This document shows, piece after piece, positions 23,370 through 32,931 of a stretch of DNA of 41,985 nt. This DNA is from CAYWFF01 sp964458085 (GTDB taxonomy: Bacteria > Patescibacteriota > Microgenomatia > UBA8517): assembly GCA_964458085.1 (NCBI GenBank), contig CAYWFF010000006.1, positions 1 through 41,985 of the forward strand, read 5' to 3'. The notes beneath the pieces are model-generated. The model worked only from the letters and a program-made list of their open reading frames with translations. It made no database searches and was not told the DNA's origin. Each line of letters begins with the position of its first letter. Position 1 is the first letter of the stretch. The translations under genes and the position numbers were made by a program.

Positions 23370-24883
23370 AACTTTTTAACACAGAAGCATTGTTTTCCTT
23401 TTTCCTGTTTGCATTTTTAGCTGCATCATTGGCAATTAATATTTCAAATTTGTACGACCAGTCAATCCGGCTTGATGAATCCCAATCAATATGGTTTTCC
23501 ACAAAGCCCCTTTTTAATGTTTTACAAATTGCTGCAGAAGATGTTCACATGCCTCTTTACTATGTTTTACTACACATTTGGCTGCAAATATTCGGAGTAA
23601 ATATTCCTGTGGCCAGAACTCTGTCGCTTATATTTTTCATGGCTACGCTTCCGGTTCTGTTTCTTTTGGCAAAAGAATCTGCAAATTACAAAACGGCAGT
23701 ATTGTCTATCGTGTTTTTTGCATTATCTCCATTTGTAGTTTGGTATAGTTCGGAAACGAGAATGTATACGCTATTTATTTTTATTACTATATTAAGCAGC
23801 TTATATTTTTTACGTTTTATTAAAACAATGGGAAAAGGTAGTCGTATACCTTTATTTTTAACTACACTGGTGGGTATGTATACACACTATTTCTATTGGT
23901 TTGTGATTGCGTCTCAAAGCCTTTACGTATTTTATATTTATATTGTTGATGTAGTGAAAAGAAGAAACATAGGCAGAACTTTTCAGGAAAGCATTAAAGC
24001 GTCTCTAGATTTAGTACTTAATTATTTACTGCAACTGACTGCAGCAATTTTTTTTGTAATGCCATGGCTTTTTTTCTTTTTATCCCAGGGAGCTGGCTCA
24101 AACATGCAACCTCAGATCGCGCAACCTACAAGCTATACTATTTTTGAAACCTTTGTTAATTTTTTATTCGGCTTTCAATCACCATCCGTGCTTTCATTTT
24201 TTATATCATTGTGGCCTTTATTTACTATTCTGATATTTTTGCTTTTTACTGCCCACAAAAAGATGGAATTGGGAAACACATCTTACTTTGTATTTCTGAC
24301 GACAATACCCATCGCCCTTGCCGTTTTAATTTCGTTTATAAAGCCGGTATATTTACCGCGTTACTTTATTTTTATTACTCCGGCGCTTTTCTACCTCATT
24401 GCAAAAGGGGTGGTTAATTTAACGGGGAGAACTTATTCGGTAAGCGTAGTAATTATAGTTTTAATGATGTTCGGTTTCATGACATTTCAAAATGTTTCCG
24501 CAAATACTCCTGCGAAAGAGAATTATGTATATGCTGCAGAATATCTTGAAGAAAAAGCCGAACCTCAGGACATTATTGTAATAACTCCGCCTTTTACCAT
24601 ATATCCTTTGGAGTATTATTACAGAGGTTTTGCACGTCTTACGACTATTCCGGAATGGGACAGGTATTCAATCGGACCGATACCGGAGTTTACGATAAGC
24701 GATTTAAGTAAAAAGCTTGAGGATTTCCAAATAACTTATAAAGAGATGTATGTAGTTTTTTCATACGATCAGGGTTATGAAAGAGATATTCGGGAATATT
24801 TAGACAACAATTACCATCTTGTGGAAGAAAAAGATTTTTCTTATGATTTGAAAATTAGAGTATATCGGCTGAGATATGATTAG
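23366..24883 (+). CDS. GT-C family membrane glycosyltransferase
   Basis: The 505-residue polytopic protein has the GT-C layout: one N-terminal membrane helix, then an acidic motif in the first outer loop (RLDESQSIW, D37/E38), about ten more helices, and a soluble C-terminal domain (about 390-505). VHMPLYYVLLHIW is typical of the PMT/ArnT-like (GT39/GT83) superfamily, which uses polyprenyl-phosphate sugars outside the membrane. It overlaps the GT2 gene by 4 bases (ATGA). It may decorate the polymer or a surface protein such as the Thr-rich first gene product; that is an inference. Confidence 0.85.
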   Translation: MKLFNTEALFSFFLFAFLAASLAINISNLYDQSIRLDESQSIWFSTKPLFNVLQIAAEDVHMPLYYVLLHIWLQIFGVNIPVARTLSLIFFMATLPVLFLLAKESANYKTAVLSIVFFALSPFVVWYSSETRMYTLFIFITILSSLYFLRFIKTMGKGSRIPLFLTTLVGMYTHYFYWFVIASQSLYVFYIYIVDVVKRRNIGRTFQESIKASLDLVLNYLLQLTAAIFFVMPWLFFFLSQGAGSNMQPQIAQPTSYTIFETFVNFLFGFQSPSVLSFFISLWPLFTILIFLLFTAHKKMELGNTSYFVFLTTIPIALAVLISFIKPVYLPRYFIFITPALFYLIAKGVVNLTGRTYSVSVVIIVLMMFGFMTFQNVSANTPAKENYVYAAEYLEEKAEPQDIIVITPPFTIYPLEYYYRGFARLTTIPEWDRYSIGPIPEFTISDLSKKLEDFQITYKEMYVVFSYDQGYERDIREYLDNNYHLVEEKDFSYDLKIRVYRLRYD

Positions 24884-25013
24884 AAATTCGGGAAATTCAA
24901 TTTATCGAGAGTAAGGTTAACACGAAATGCATAGTCCTATAGAAAGTTACTTTGTAGAACTTTATTTTTAATAATTAGGTAAGAAAAATATGTGACTATA
25001 GTAAACTGCCTTG

Positions 25014-25042
25014 TTGACAACTGCAATTCGGCTTAGTAGCAT
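25014..25042 (+). promoter_or_regulatory. Promoter of the GH5 gene
   Basis: Perfect TTGACA (25014-25019), exact 17-base spacer and TAGCAT (25037-25042). The predicted start is about three bases before the ATG at 25052. Confidence 0.65.
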
Positions 25043-25051
25043 GCATCCTGC

Positions 25052-27178
25052 ATGAGCTTGCCTAAGCCCAAAACCCGAATACTGTTTGGTCGACTTTTAC
25101 TTTTAGTCGTTCTCTCTTTTGGAATAATATTCAGCCTTTTCACAAAGGGACATGTTTTTGCCCAACTTGATTCCTACGTAATTTTCCAGGACTCTCTTTC
25201 AACTGAATGGACCAATTGGTCTTGGAGCAGCAGGCAGGAATTATCAGAAAGCATTGCGGTGAATTATGACGCATGGGGAGGCTTATATCTTCATGCAAAT
25301 GCACCAATAGACACCTCTACTGTGCGCTTTTTGCAATTTAGACTGCAGAAACCCGATCAGGCTAAATTCCGTGTCTTTTTTTATGACACTACTCTTGCAC
25401 CGATTGATAACCAATTGGATATAAATAGCTTTGTGACCGAAACGCGGGACGGGCTTTCTACTTACCGGATTCCAATGGATAAAATGAATGTGGGTGGGAG
25501 AAACATCTCAGGATTGGCAATTCAGGAAATTAGCGGAAACGGCGGAATTCAAGCGCGGTTTGATGATATTATGCTTCTAAAACAACAAACAGCTACTGCA
25601 GGGCTGGAGAAGATATTTATTGACGGTGACGGAGAAAATTGGGAAAACTGGTCCTGGGGCGGAAGTAGAATTGAAGGAGAAACTATCGGACTTAATTCTG
25701 ACAGCGCTTGGGCAGGGATATTCCTGCATCGAAAGTCGCCGATGGAATCAGGTGAAGTTAAAAGTGTTTCTTTTAAAGCTCAACTGCCTGATCCGTCTCA
25801 ATATCAAATTGCTCTTTTTGGACAAGACAATAAACCGCTCGCCGAATTTTCAATAATGTCGCTTTACAGGACAGGGGATGCAGGTGGCGGTTGGGCAACT
25901 TATACTGTCCCTTCTCAGGTACTTTTTACAGGTGAAGTCCAAATTCAAGGATTGGTGCTTCAAGACATATCGGGAGTGGCGGGAAAAAGTTTTTCCCTGG
26001 ATGAAGTTTCTTTTGTTAAAACACAATCCGGTTTTCATAGTATTAATCCCGCGCCTACGCTTCCTGCTGCCGAACCTGATACAGATCTAAAACTTCCGAC
26101 ATCTCCACCCTCAAGCGCAAAAAGCGGTTTTTCAACGGGCAATAATAAACTTTATAAAAACGGTCAGGAAATTACACTTCGCGGTGTAAACTGGTTCGGT
26201 TTTGAAACTGAAACTTATGCTCCTCACGGTTTGTGGTCCAGAAATTGGAAAGAAATGATAGCTCAAATGAAGCAGAGCGGATTTAATTCTGTCCGAATAC
26301 CGTTTTGCCCCGCAACTTTGAAGGATATGCCTGCAACCGGAGTTGACATTAAACTCAATCCGGATCTGGATGGTGTCACCTCACTTCGGCTTATGGACAC
26401 TATAGTTGCTGAACTAAATAACCAAGGTATGTTCATTCTTCTTGATCACCACCGTCCTGACTGTCAGGCAATTTCCCAATTATGGTACACGGGCAACTAT
26501 TCTGAAGAGCAGTGGATTAAGGACTTAGTATTTTTGGCTGAAAGGTATAAAAATGTTGAGAATTTGATGGGCATTGATCTGAAAAATGAACCTCATGGAC
26601 CTGCGACTTGGGGGACAGGAAACAGTGCAACCGATTGGAATAAAGCAGCAGAAAAAGCAGGCAGGGCTATTCTTACCGCCAATTCAAATGTCGTTATTTT
26701 TGTAGAAGGAATTCAGGAAAACCCAACTTGTTCGGGTAATGTCGGACATTGGATGGGTGGAAATATGGAACCAATTCGCTGCACTCCTATAGATTCTGGA
26801 AGTATCCCTGCCAATAAACTAGTCCTTTCACCACATGTCTATGGTCCTGATGTCTATCCGCAAGGTTATTTTTCGGACGGTAATTTCCCAAGCAATATGC
26901 CAGCTATTTGGGATGCTCACTTTGGAAGTTTAGCAAGCGATGGATACACAATAGTTCCGGGAGAATGGGGCGGTAAATACGGTTGGGGGGACGCGAAAGA
27001 TAAGACTTGGCAAGATGCGATGGCAAATTACTTTGTGACAAAAAGAATTTGTAACTCATATTACTGGAGCTGGAATCCGAATTCCGGAGATACAGGCGGG
27101 ATATTGCAGGATGATTGGACAAGTGTACGGACTGATAAACTCGAGCTTCTTAAGAACTACTGGAGCCGGTGTCAGTAA
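25052..27178 (+). CDS. Secreted GH5 glycoside hydrolase with two N-terminal beta-sandwich modules
   Basis: The 708-residue protein has a signal peptide (about 1-38, ending VFAQ), two homologous beta-sandwich modules (about 40-175 and 185-330, each opening with an NWSW motif: TNWSWSSR and ENWSWGGS), a short linker and a GH5 catalytic domain (about 365-708). The domain opens with ITLRGVNWFGFETETYAPHG. The catalytic acid is E513 in IDLKNEPHG and the nucleophile E638 in VPGEWGGKYG. Cellulase-like specificity is likely from family knowledge. The tandem modules probably bind carbohydrate. It follows the polysaccharide operon and shares a 29-base convergent overlap with the S51 peptidase gene. Confidence 0.9.
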   Translation: MSLPKPKTRILFGRLLLLVVLSFGIIFSLFTKGHVFAQLDSYVIFQDSLSTEWTNWSWSSRQELSESIAVNYDAWGGLYLHANAPIDTSTVRFLQFRLQKPDQAKFRVFFYDTTLAPIDNQLDINSFVTETRDGLSTYRIPMDKMNVGGRNISGLAIQEISGNGGIQARFDDIMLLKQQTATAGLEKIFIDGDGENWENWSWGGSRIEGETIGLNSDSAWAGIFLHRKSPMESGEVKSVSFKAQLPDPSQYQIALFGQDNKPLAEFSIMSLYRTGDAGGGWATYTVPSQVLFTGEVQIQGLVLQDISGVAGKSFSLDEVSFVKTQSGFHSINPAPTLPAAEPDTDLKLPTSPPSSAKSGFSTGNNKLYKNGQEITLRGVNWFGFETETYAPHGLWSRNWKEMIAQMKQSGFNSVRIPFCPATLKDMPATGVDIKLNPDLDGVTSLRLMDTIVAELNNQGMFILLDHHRPDCQAISQLWYTGNYSEEQWIKDLVFLAERYKNVENLMGIDLKNEPHGPATWGTGNSATDWNKAAEKAGRAILTANSNVVIFVEGIQENPTCSGNVGHWMGGNMEPIRCTPIDSGSIPANKLVLSPHVYGPDVYPQGYFSDGNFPSNMPAIWDAHFGSLASDGYTIVPGEWGGKYGWGDAKDKTWQDAMANYFVTKRICNSYYWSWNPNSGDTGGILQDDWTSVRTDKLELLKNYWSRCQ

Positions 27179-27812
27179 GATTTATAACATCACCATACAA
27201 AGTAATTTCTGAACCATCTACAACAATCCCACATTCATCGGGGCAGCCATACACAACACTTTTAGTTTCATGAAGGTACGATTTTGCGAATTCTCCTTTA
27301 GACTCCCAGTTAAAATGCGGAATAAATTCAAAATTAGTAAGGCTTAATCCAGAAAAATCTTCCAGATGGACAAAGTTTAATTTGTCCACATCACCTTTTA
27401 ATGTATGGTAAACAAAGGTATTTCTGATTGTTGGTGTTAGGATCATTGCTCCTGCACTTACTCCAATTAAAACTTTCTGACTATCATTTGCATATTGTTT
27501 TAAAGTTAAATCGAGCGCAAGTTTTTTGAGTTGGTGAAGAAAATAAAATGTGTTTCCGCCGGATAGATAAACAACATCTGATTCTAACAATTGAGATACA
27601 TTTTTTGCTTCAAATTGTTTATCAATATCAAAATTAATAAACTCCTTAAACCCGAATTGTTCAAAGTGTTGTTTAACTTTTTTAAAATACTCTTGTGAAT
27701 TTTGTGACTGAGGAGCAATAAAAGTAAACAAGGGATTTGTTTTGTTTACGAAAGAATACGTGATTTGACTTAAATAATCTGTACTGCCATTACTAAGTAA
27801 AATTAATCTCAT
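27150..27812 (-). CDS. Peptidase S51 (dipeptidase E-like)
   Basis: The 220-residue cytoplasmic protein matches the S51 family of Asp-dipeptidase/cyanophycinase-type serine peptidases. It has VVYLSGGNTFYFLHQL and the nucleophile elbow IGVSAGAMIL (S119 from the ATG at 27812). The start at 27812 is chosen over a TTG 15 bases upstream because TATATT (27823-27818) ends 5 bases before it, giving a leaderless transcript, and because MRLILLSNGS is the usual family N-terminus. Its 3' end overlaps the GH5 gene by 29 bases. Confidence 0.85.
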   Translation of the reverse strand: MRLILLSNGSTDYLSQITYSFVNKTNPLFTFIAPQSQNSQEYFKKVKQHFEQFGFKEFINFDIDKQFEAKNVSQLLESDVVYLSGGNTFYFLHQLKKLALDLTLKQYANDSQKVLIGVSAGAMILTPTIRNTFVYHTLKGDVDKLNFVHLEDFSGLSLTNFEFIPHFNWESKGEFAKSYLHETKSVVYGCPDECGIVVDGSEITLYGDVINLTDTGSSSS

Positions 27813-27841
27813 AAGAAAATATAGCAAAGAAGTCTTAAAAA

Positions 27842-28984
27842 TTAATTTGCAGGAGTAACGGTGACTGAAGTTTTAACACTTCCGGTTGGACTAACACTAA
27901 CTTTTTTTGTTGGAGTAGGAGACACTTTTTTGGTAGGAACTGGTGAAAGATTTCCTGATGGAGATGCAGAGGGGGATACTGAAGTCGATAATCCTTGAAC
28001 AGAGCTATTTTTGAAACTTAGGTAAATGCTCTCAAATACTTCAGATGAATCTAGTGTAAATGGCTTTAAAACTAATACAGCATATCCTTTGGTCACTGTG
28101 TCTTCTACTATTACAATTGCTTCTTCGTCCTCGGCATCTTTCACTGACAAATGGGCAAACCAACCTTTTAGATCCCCGACAGTGACCGCTTTTTCTGATA
28201 CAAAAGTGTAACTTGACCCGGCAGGGAGAGTAAGCTCTTTCTCAGTTACAAAAGCATGCAATTCATCTTTGGCAAGTGTTTTACTTGCCTTTTCAATCTT
28301 TTCTGAGCGAAGAATCAGCATGTTTTCTGTATCGGTTGCATATTCACCTTCAATATCACTTAAAACTTTCCAACCGACAGGTAATGTGTAGCTATAGTTT
28401 CCGTCTTTAAACATTTGCGGGAGAGTAGATTCCGGTTCAGGTGTGGGTAAGGTTTCGGTAGGTGATGGAGTAGTTGCTCCGGAAGTATCATCGTTATTTT
28501 TATTTGCTCCAACATAATATCCGCCTGCAGTGCTTGCAGCAAACACTAAAACTAAAACCAGAATAAGAAGCAAAGGACCTTTGAGCGGCGTAGAAGGTTT
28601 CGGAGCCTCAGACATCGGAGGGAATTGTGCGTTTGTCGATTCAGGTTGGTTATTGACGGCAGGCGGAGGTGTGGGAACGGACACTGAATCACTTGGGGAA
28701 GACGAGGTGACAATAGCTTCGGGAACGGGGACAGCTTCTTCCGGAGCAGGACTTGCATCTGCAGTTTTTGTTAGTGAGGCAAAAGCTTCCGGAACTTCAG
28801 GAGAGGAAGATGGAGAAATTGAACCTTTGGTATTATCGGTTAGTGATGAAGCCGAGAGCTCTGTGGAAGATTCTTGGGGGGAAGCCGGTGGTTGTGGTAT
28901 TGAAGATACTCCCGGAATATCAACGGGTGGTGCTGGTACCACATCGGTGTTTATATCAGGAGTATCTTGGGCAGACGTGTCCAT
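27842..28984 (-). CDS. Pro/Ser-rich single-pass membrane protein
   Basis: The 380-residue protein has a long Pro/Ser/Thr-rich cytoplasmic N-terminus (about 1-135), one membrane helix (about 137-160, LLLILVLVLVFAASTAGGYYV), a Thr/Pro linker, a globular extracellular domain (about 190-335, starting YSYTLPVGWKVLSD, resembling PsbP-like domains) and a Ser/Thr/Pro tail with repeated SPTPTKKV. Function is unknown. TATAGT (28996-28991) ends 6 bases before the ATG, so transcription should start on the start codon. Confidence 0.7.
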   Translation of the reverse strand: MDTSAQDTPDINTDVVPAPPVDIPGVSSIPQPPASPQESSTELSASSLTDNTKGSISPSSSPEVPEAFASLTKTADASPAPEEAVPVPEAIVTSSSPSDSVSVPTPPPAVNNQPESTNAQFPPMSEAPKPSTPLKGPLLLILVLVLVFAASTAGGYYVGANKNNDDTSGATTPSPTETLPTPEPESTLPQMFKDGNYSYTLPVGWKVLSDIEGEYATDTENMLILRSEKIEKASKTLAKDELHAFVTEKELTLPAGSSYTFVSEKAVTVGDLKGWFAHLSVKDAEDEEAIVIVEDTVTKGYAVLVLKPFTLDSSEVFESIYLSFKNSSVQGLSTSVSPSASPSGNLSPVPTKKVSPTPTKKVSVSPTGSVKTSVTVTPAN

Positions 28985-29183
28985 GCATTTACTATACTAA
29001 TTGTAAGTACCTATATGCAAGTACATATTAAATTTAATTTGTACATCTTTATAGATTCCATTTGACATATTAAGAGTCTGATTAAATTCCTTTAAATATA
29101 TTTACCGGTATCTTACAGATCTGTCAACGACTTTCAAAATTTGTTTGCTACTTTAAAGATAATATGAAAGGAGGTGATACCGA

Positions 29184-29627
29184 ATGGCAATTACACAGTG
29201 GAATCCTTGGAACATTTATTCCCCTTCAGTGAGCAAGTGGCCCGGTTTTTGGGATCACAACGGTATTCAGGACAGCGTTTCTGAAGGATTGGATGTTTAC
29301 GAAACAGAATCAGATGTGGTAGTTGAAGCGGCGATGCCGGGATTTACTGAAGATGAAGTTAATATAACGTTTGAAGAAGGAATATTGCGGGTGTTTGGTC
29401 AAAAGTCTATTTCTGAGGAAGATCAGAAAAAACGTAAAAACGTATACAGAGCCGGACGGGCAGACACTTACGAATATATGACGACTTTACCACGGAGCGT
29501 AGATGCTGGGGAAATCTCAGCGGAAATCGATAACGGAATAGTGAAAGTCAAAGCGCCGATCGCACAGGAAAGTAAACCACGGCAAATTAAAGCAACTAAA
29601 CGTAAGAAAAGTAAAAACGGAAGCTGA
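29184..29627 (+). CDS. Small heat shock protein Hsp20
   Basis: This ATP-independent chaperone of 147 residues has an alpha-crystallin domain (about 36-130): GLDVYETESDVVVEAAMPGF, then the FEEGILRVFGQ strand and the IDNGIVKVKAP motif, with a lysine-rich tail. The Shine-Dalgarno AAAGGAGGTGAT is a 12-base perfect complement to a typical 16S rRNA 3' end, the best in the window, indicating heavy translation. No CIRCE element is visible upstream. A strong terminator follows. Confidence 0.95.
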   Translation: MAITQWNPWNIYSPSVSKWPGFWDHNGIQDSVSEGLDVYETESDVVVEAAMPGFTEDEVNITFEEGILRVFGQKSISEEDQKKRKNVYRAGRADTYEYMTTLPRSVDAGEISAEIDNGIVKVKAPIAQESKPRQIKATKRKKSKNGS

Positions 29628-29651
29628 AAAGTTTGGTAAATAAAATTAACA

Positions 29652-29687
29652 AAGGCTGGTGGTAAATACTACCAGCCTTGTCTTTTT
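29652..29687 (+). terminator. hsp20 terminator
   Basis: A 12-bp stem (AAGGCTGGTGGT with ACTACCAGCCTT, one G-T pair) with loop AAAT, then GTCTTTTT. Confidence 0.9.
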
Positions 29688-29750
29688 AAAATAATTTTAG
29701 TTAGCCTAAAAACTATTTGAAAGTACTCCTGGTATAGGTGTTTAAACTTT

Positions 29751-30344
29751 CTAGCCTTTTTCAATTTTGTTCAGTATTTCGGTAAACTGCGACAGTAAAA
29801 AAGATATATCTTTGGTGTTCAGAAGCGTGTAGTCCGCCATGGCAATAGGCCCGGCTTTTTCGATGTTTTCAATTTCTGCATAATCTCTGGCCCGGGCTTT
29901 TTCGGAGGAAAGCGGCCGGTTACGAAGATCTTTATCGTTTTTGGTCAATATACGCTTAGAAATTCTTTTGTAGCGAAGTTTTGGAGGAGCGTAAACTGCA
30001 ATAACGACCAGTCGATTGCCAAATTTTTCTTTAAGTATTTTATACTCAGCAAAACTGTACAAACCGTCACCTACAACATTTCCTTTTTCAAGCAGCGATT
30101 CAATTTTTGACAAATTCAGAATTGCCATTGCCCCCATGCCGAATTTTGCCCTGATATCTTCACGAATTTTTCGCTCATTTTCTTCCGTAGGAGACAGGTT
30201 GCGTTTAATTATTTCATCCAAAACAATTTGACCAAATCTTACATACAAATAACCCTTTTTGACCAATTCATCTGAGACAAAGCTTTTCCCGGATCCGGGC
30301 ATTCCGCTGACACATATCAATTGAGAATTTTTCATGCGTACCAT
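29751..30344 (-). CDS. UPF0200 / dephospho-CoA kinase-like P-loop protein
   Basis: The 197-residue protein has a Walker A motif GMPGSGKS (14-21), a YVRFGQIVLDEI segment, VVGDGLYSFAEYKILKEKFG and AVYAPPKLRYKRIS, then the motif RDYAEIENIEKAGPIAMADY. That order is the UPF0200 adenylate-kinase-like family, best known in archaea, with unknown substrate. The start may be ATG 30344 or ATG 30335 (three residues shorter): TACAAT (30354-30349) lies 4 and 13 bases upstream of these. It is convergent with hsp20 across the terminator. Confidence 0.75.
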   Translation of the reverse strand: MVRMKNSQLICVSGMPGSGKSFVSDELVKKGYLYVRFGQIVLDEIIKRNLSPTEENERKIREDIRAKFGMGAMAILNLSKIESLLEKGNVVGDGLYSFAEYKILKEKFGNRLVVIAVYAPPKLRYKRISKRILTKNDKDLRNRPLSSEKARARDYAEIENIEKAGPIAMADYTLLNTKDISFLLSQFTEILNKIEKG

Positions 30345-30390
30345 AACGATTGTATGTTAGTTTTTATGAACATTAAAGAGGATTGTTTGC

Positions 30391-30419
30391 TTGCATTTTA
30401 GGATTTTGTCAATTATACT
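30391..30419 (+). promoter_or_regulatory. Promoter of the DUF5060-type glycosidase gene
   Basis: TTGCAT (30391-30396), exact 17-base spacer and TATACT (30414-30419). It leaves a 40-base leader without a Shine-Dalgarno. Confidence 0.6.
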
Positions 30420-30465
30420 TACTCCCTTCTTCGCTGCCTATAGTATTTATTATTAAATCAACATT

Positions 30466-32859
30466 ATGAATAAGCTATTACTAGGTATTTCAGCCGCTTT
30501 TATTCTTTATTTCAACATGACCTCAGAGGTATTTGCAGATCCCAAAATACAAAATGTAAGCCAATCTGCTCAAACCGTAAAAAAATATGAAAAATTTGAA
30601 GTGACATTGGACGTTACCGATAGTGTTGCTACCAATAGATTTTACCCATATGATAATCAAACTGTTTCTGGTTTAGTAACAAGGAACGGTATTACTGTTG
30701 ATGGACTATTTTTGCCTCCGGGTGAAAGCGATTGGAGCAAAGCAAATGTTATCCCTGGATTTTATTTCCAAAATACTTTAATCGACTCTTCTGTAGGTCC
30801 TGAAAAATTTGAATGGATATATCCTGTCGGAAAACCTCATTGGGTAATAAGATATGCAGCAAAAGAAAAAGGGGAGTGGCGATATAAAATACGTGTTCAG
30901 GATGCATCAAATTATCCAAACTGGAAAGAATCGTGGGTGCGGACGTTTAACGTAACTGACAATTTAAACTCTAACGGATTTGTTGAAATTGCAAAAAACG
31001 ATACCCGTTACTTTGAATTTGATTCCGGTACAACTTTTGTGGGAATTGGTCATGAAACCAGTTTTACATCAACTGAAAACGCAGCCAAAAAATTTGCCCT
31101 CTATGATAAGTCAAATGCTACATTTTTCAGGATGTGGCTGGGAAATAAACTCCTCTTTAGCCGCGGAACTCATGGTTGGGATGCCTGGAAAAGAGCAGAC
31201 AGTAAAAGAAGCGACGAAGAGTCGTTTAATGACCATGACTTCTCAATAAAGCTTTCAGGTAGGGGAGACTATATTTTTCAAAGTGCTGATGATAACCAGT
31301 TTATCACAGGAGGGCTGGAGGCAGGAAAAACTTACGGTTTACAGCTGCGTGTCAAAAAGTCCTCCGACTTTAAGCAGGAAGATTTAGTTGTGAAGTTAAT
31401 AAAAGACCCCGGGAAATTTTTGGATCCTGCAAACACAGTAGTAACTTTAGGACCTAACCCGAAATGGACCATAAAAGACTGGGGCAATGGTTGGATCAAT
31501 TTACAGGGTACTTTTACAAACACCCAAGGAAGAATTATTTTTAATTGGGGACACGCACTTGCAGTCGGTTTAAATAACGACAGTACTGTATATATTGATA
31601 GGGTTCACATAGGTGAATTGGATGCAAATGGAGATGTGGGACCGAATGTTGTTTTTAAAGGCTGGTTAGATTATCACCGTTATGTTGATCAGCTGGCAGC
31701 CGCCCAAATGGATCGGGTAATTGAAATGGCTGAAGATTCGGGAATATATCTCAAACTTGTAGTGAGTGATAAAGAAGACAGGATACTTACCCGGATTAGA
31801 TCTGATGGGAAATATGACGATTCTCTTTCGGTAAACGGCGGTTCGGGATGGGATCGTTTCCACTCTGAAGAAGGCAGAAAATCCCGTAAGCTGCAGGAGT
31901 ATTACTGGCGCTATCTAGCTGCACGGTGGGGCTATTCTCAGGCAATACATTCATGGGAACTTTTGAATGAGGGAGATCCGAACAGGCAGTCACATTATAA
32001 TCATGCTGCGCATTTTGCAAAAGCAATGCATACGTTTGATCCGAACCATCTTGCGACCACCTCGTTTTGGAGCGGATTACCTTACAATAATTTTTGGTCA
32101 GTAATTAATTATTCCGAGCTTGATTATGTCGATGTCCACGCATATGTAAGTACGGGTTGGCTTAAAAACCCTTTATACGAAGGTGATGCGGCTGGTTATC
32201 ACATTGATTATAGCCGGGATATAAGGTTTAAACTTGATTCAGTTAATGTTGAAAAACCGGTAGTTCGCGGAGAAGCCGGTTTAGACAGCCTGACCAGGCA
32301 GGTTGAGTTAGAAAATCTTAAAAAAGACACTGCCGGAGTTTGGTTACATAACTTTTTGTGGTCGCAACTTGATTCATCGGGAATGTATGAACTTTACTGG
32401 TGGACTGACAATATTCGCAAACAACCCGGTCCAGACGGGGATACCGAGAACGGTTTATATGAAATTTACGCTTATTTTTATGATTTTATGAACAATATTT
32501 CCGTTGCAAACGGCAAATATATTGATATTAATCCGCAAGTCAGTGATTTGAAAACACGGGTAGTTGGTCAAAAAGAAAAAGACGGAAGTAGCGCCTTTTT
32601 GTGGATACAAAACAAAGAACATACAGTAAGTTCGGTAGTCGGTGGAAAAAATATCAGCAGGCTGACAAGCCGTGTAACTATTGATAATTTGAAGCCATAT
32701 AATACATTTCCGGTAGAAGTATTACTTTTTACGACATCTGGGAATATGGAGAAAAAACTCTACACCTTTACAACAACAGGTTCGGGTAGGCTTACTCTCG
32801 ATCTCTCAAGACTTCCGGAAAATGTAACTGATGTAGCTTTTAAAATCGGCAGATTCTGA
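30466..32859 (+). CDS. Secreted DUF5060-type GH-A glycoside hydrolase
   Basis: The 797-residue protein has a signal peptide (about 1-24, EVFA-D), an N-terminal DUF5060-like beta domain (about 30-165, with WEI/KPHWVIRYAAKEKGEWRYKIR) and a TIM-barrel catalytic domain. The barrel is interrupted by an inserted beta-sandwich, about residues 250-385 (FSIKLSGRGDYIFQSAD to VYIDRVHIG), which looks like a carbohydrate-binding module. The acid/base is likely E502 in WELLNEGD and the nucleophile E603 in VVRGEAGL, as in clan GH-A. A C-terminal beta domain ends the protein. Substrate unknown. A GT4 gene follows 72 bases later. Confidence 0.75.
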   Translation: MNKLLLGISAAFILYFNMTSEVFADPKIQNVSQSAQTVKKYEKFEVTLDVTDSVATNRFYPYDNQTVSGLVTRNGITVDGLFLPPGESDWSKANVIPGFYFQNTLIDSSVGPEKFEWIYPVGKPHWVIRYAAKEKGEWRYKIRVQDASNYPNWKESWVRTFNVTDNLNSNGFVEIAKNDTRYFEFDSGTTFVGIGHETSFTSTENAAKKFALYDKSNATFFRMWLGNKLLFSRGTHGWDAWKRADSKRSDEESFNDHDFSIKLSGRGDYIFQSADDNQFITGGLEAGKTYGLQLRVKKSSDFKQEDLVVKLIKDPGKFLDPANTVVTLGPNPKWTIKDWGNGWINLQGTFTNTQGRIIFNWGHALAVGLNNDSTVYIDRVHIGELDANGDVGPNVVFKGWLDYHRYVDQLAAAQMDRVIEMAEDSGIYLKLVVSDKEDRILTRIRSDGKYDDSLSVNGGSGWDRFHSEEGRKSRKLQEYYWRYLAARWGYSQAIHSWELLNEGDPNRQSHYNHAAHFAKAMHTFDPNHLATTSFWSGLPYNNFWSVINYSELDYVDVHAYVSTGWLKNPLYEGDAAGYHIDYSRDIRFKLDSVNVEKPVVRGEAGLDSLTRQVELENLKKDTAGVWLHNFLWSQLDSSGMYELYWWTDNIRKQPGPDGDTENGLYEIYAYFYDFMNNISVANGKYIDINPQVSDLKTRVVGQKEKDGSSAFLWIQNKEHTVSSVVGGKNISRLTSRVTIDNLKPYNTFPVEVLLFTTSGNMEKKLYTFTTTGSGRLTLDLSRLPENVTDVAFKIGRF

Positions 32860-32931
32860 TTTATTTTAAGTAGACACGGTTTAAATTACTAGTGTAGTAT
32901 AAATACACTTAGCGTTCCCTTAGCTTAATAT

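Noticed and set aside
28530..29000. Long open frame antisense to the Pro/Ser-rich membrane protein
   Set aside because: It mirrors the low-complexity codons of the minus-strand gene, lacks a start signal and gives a Gly/Ser/Glu-rich product without family features.
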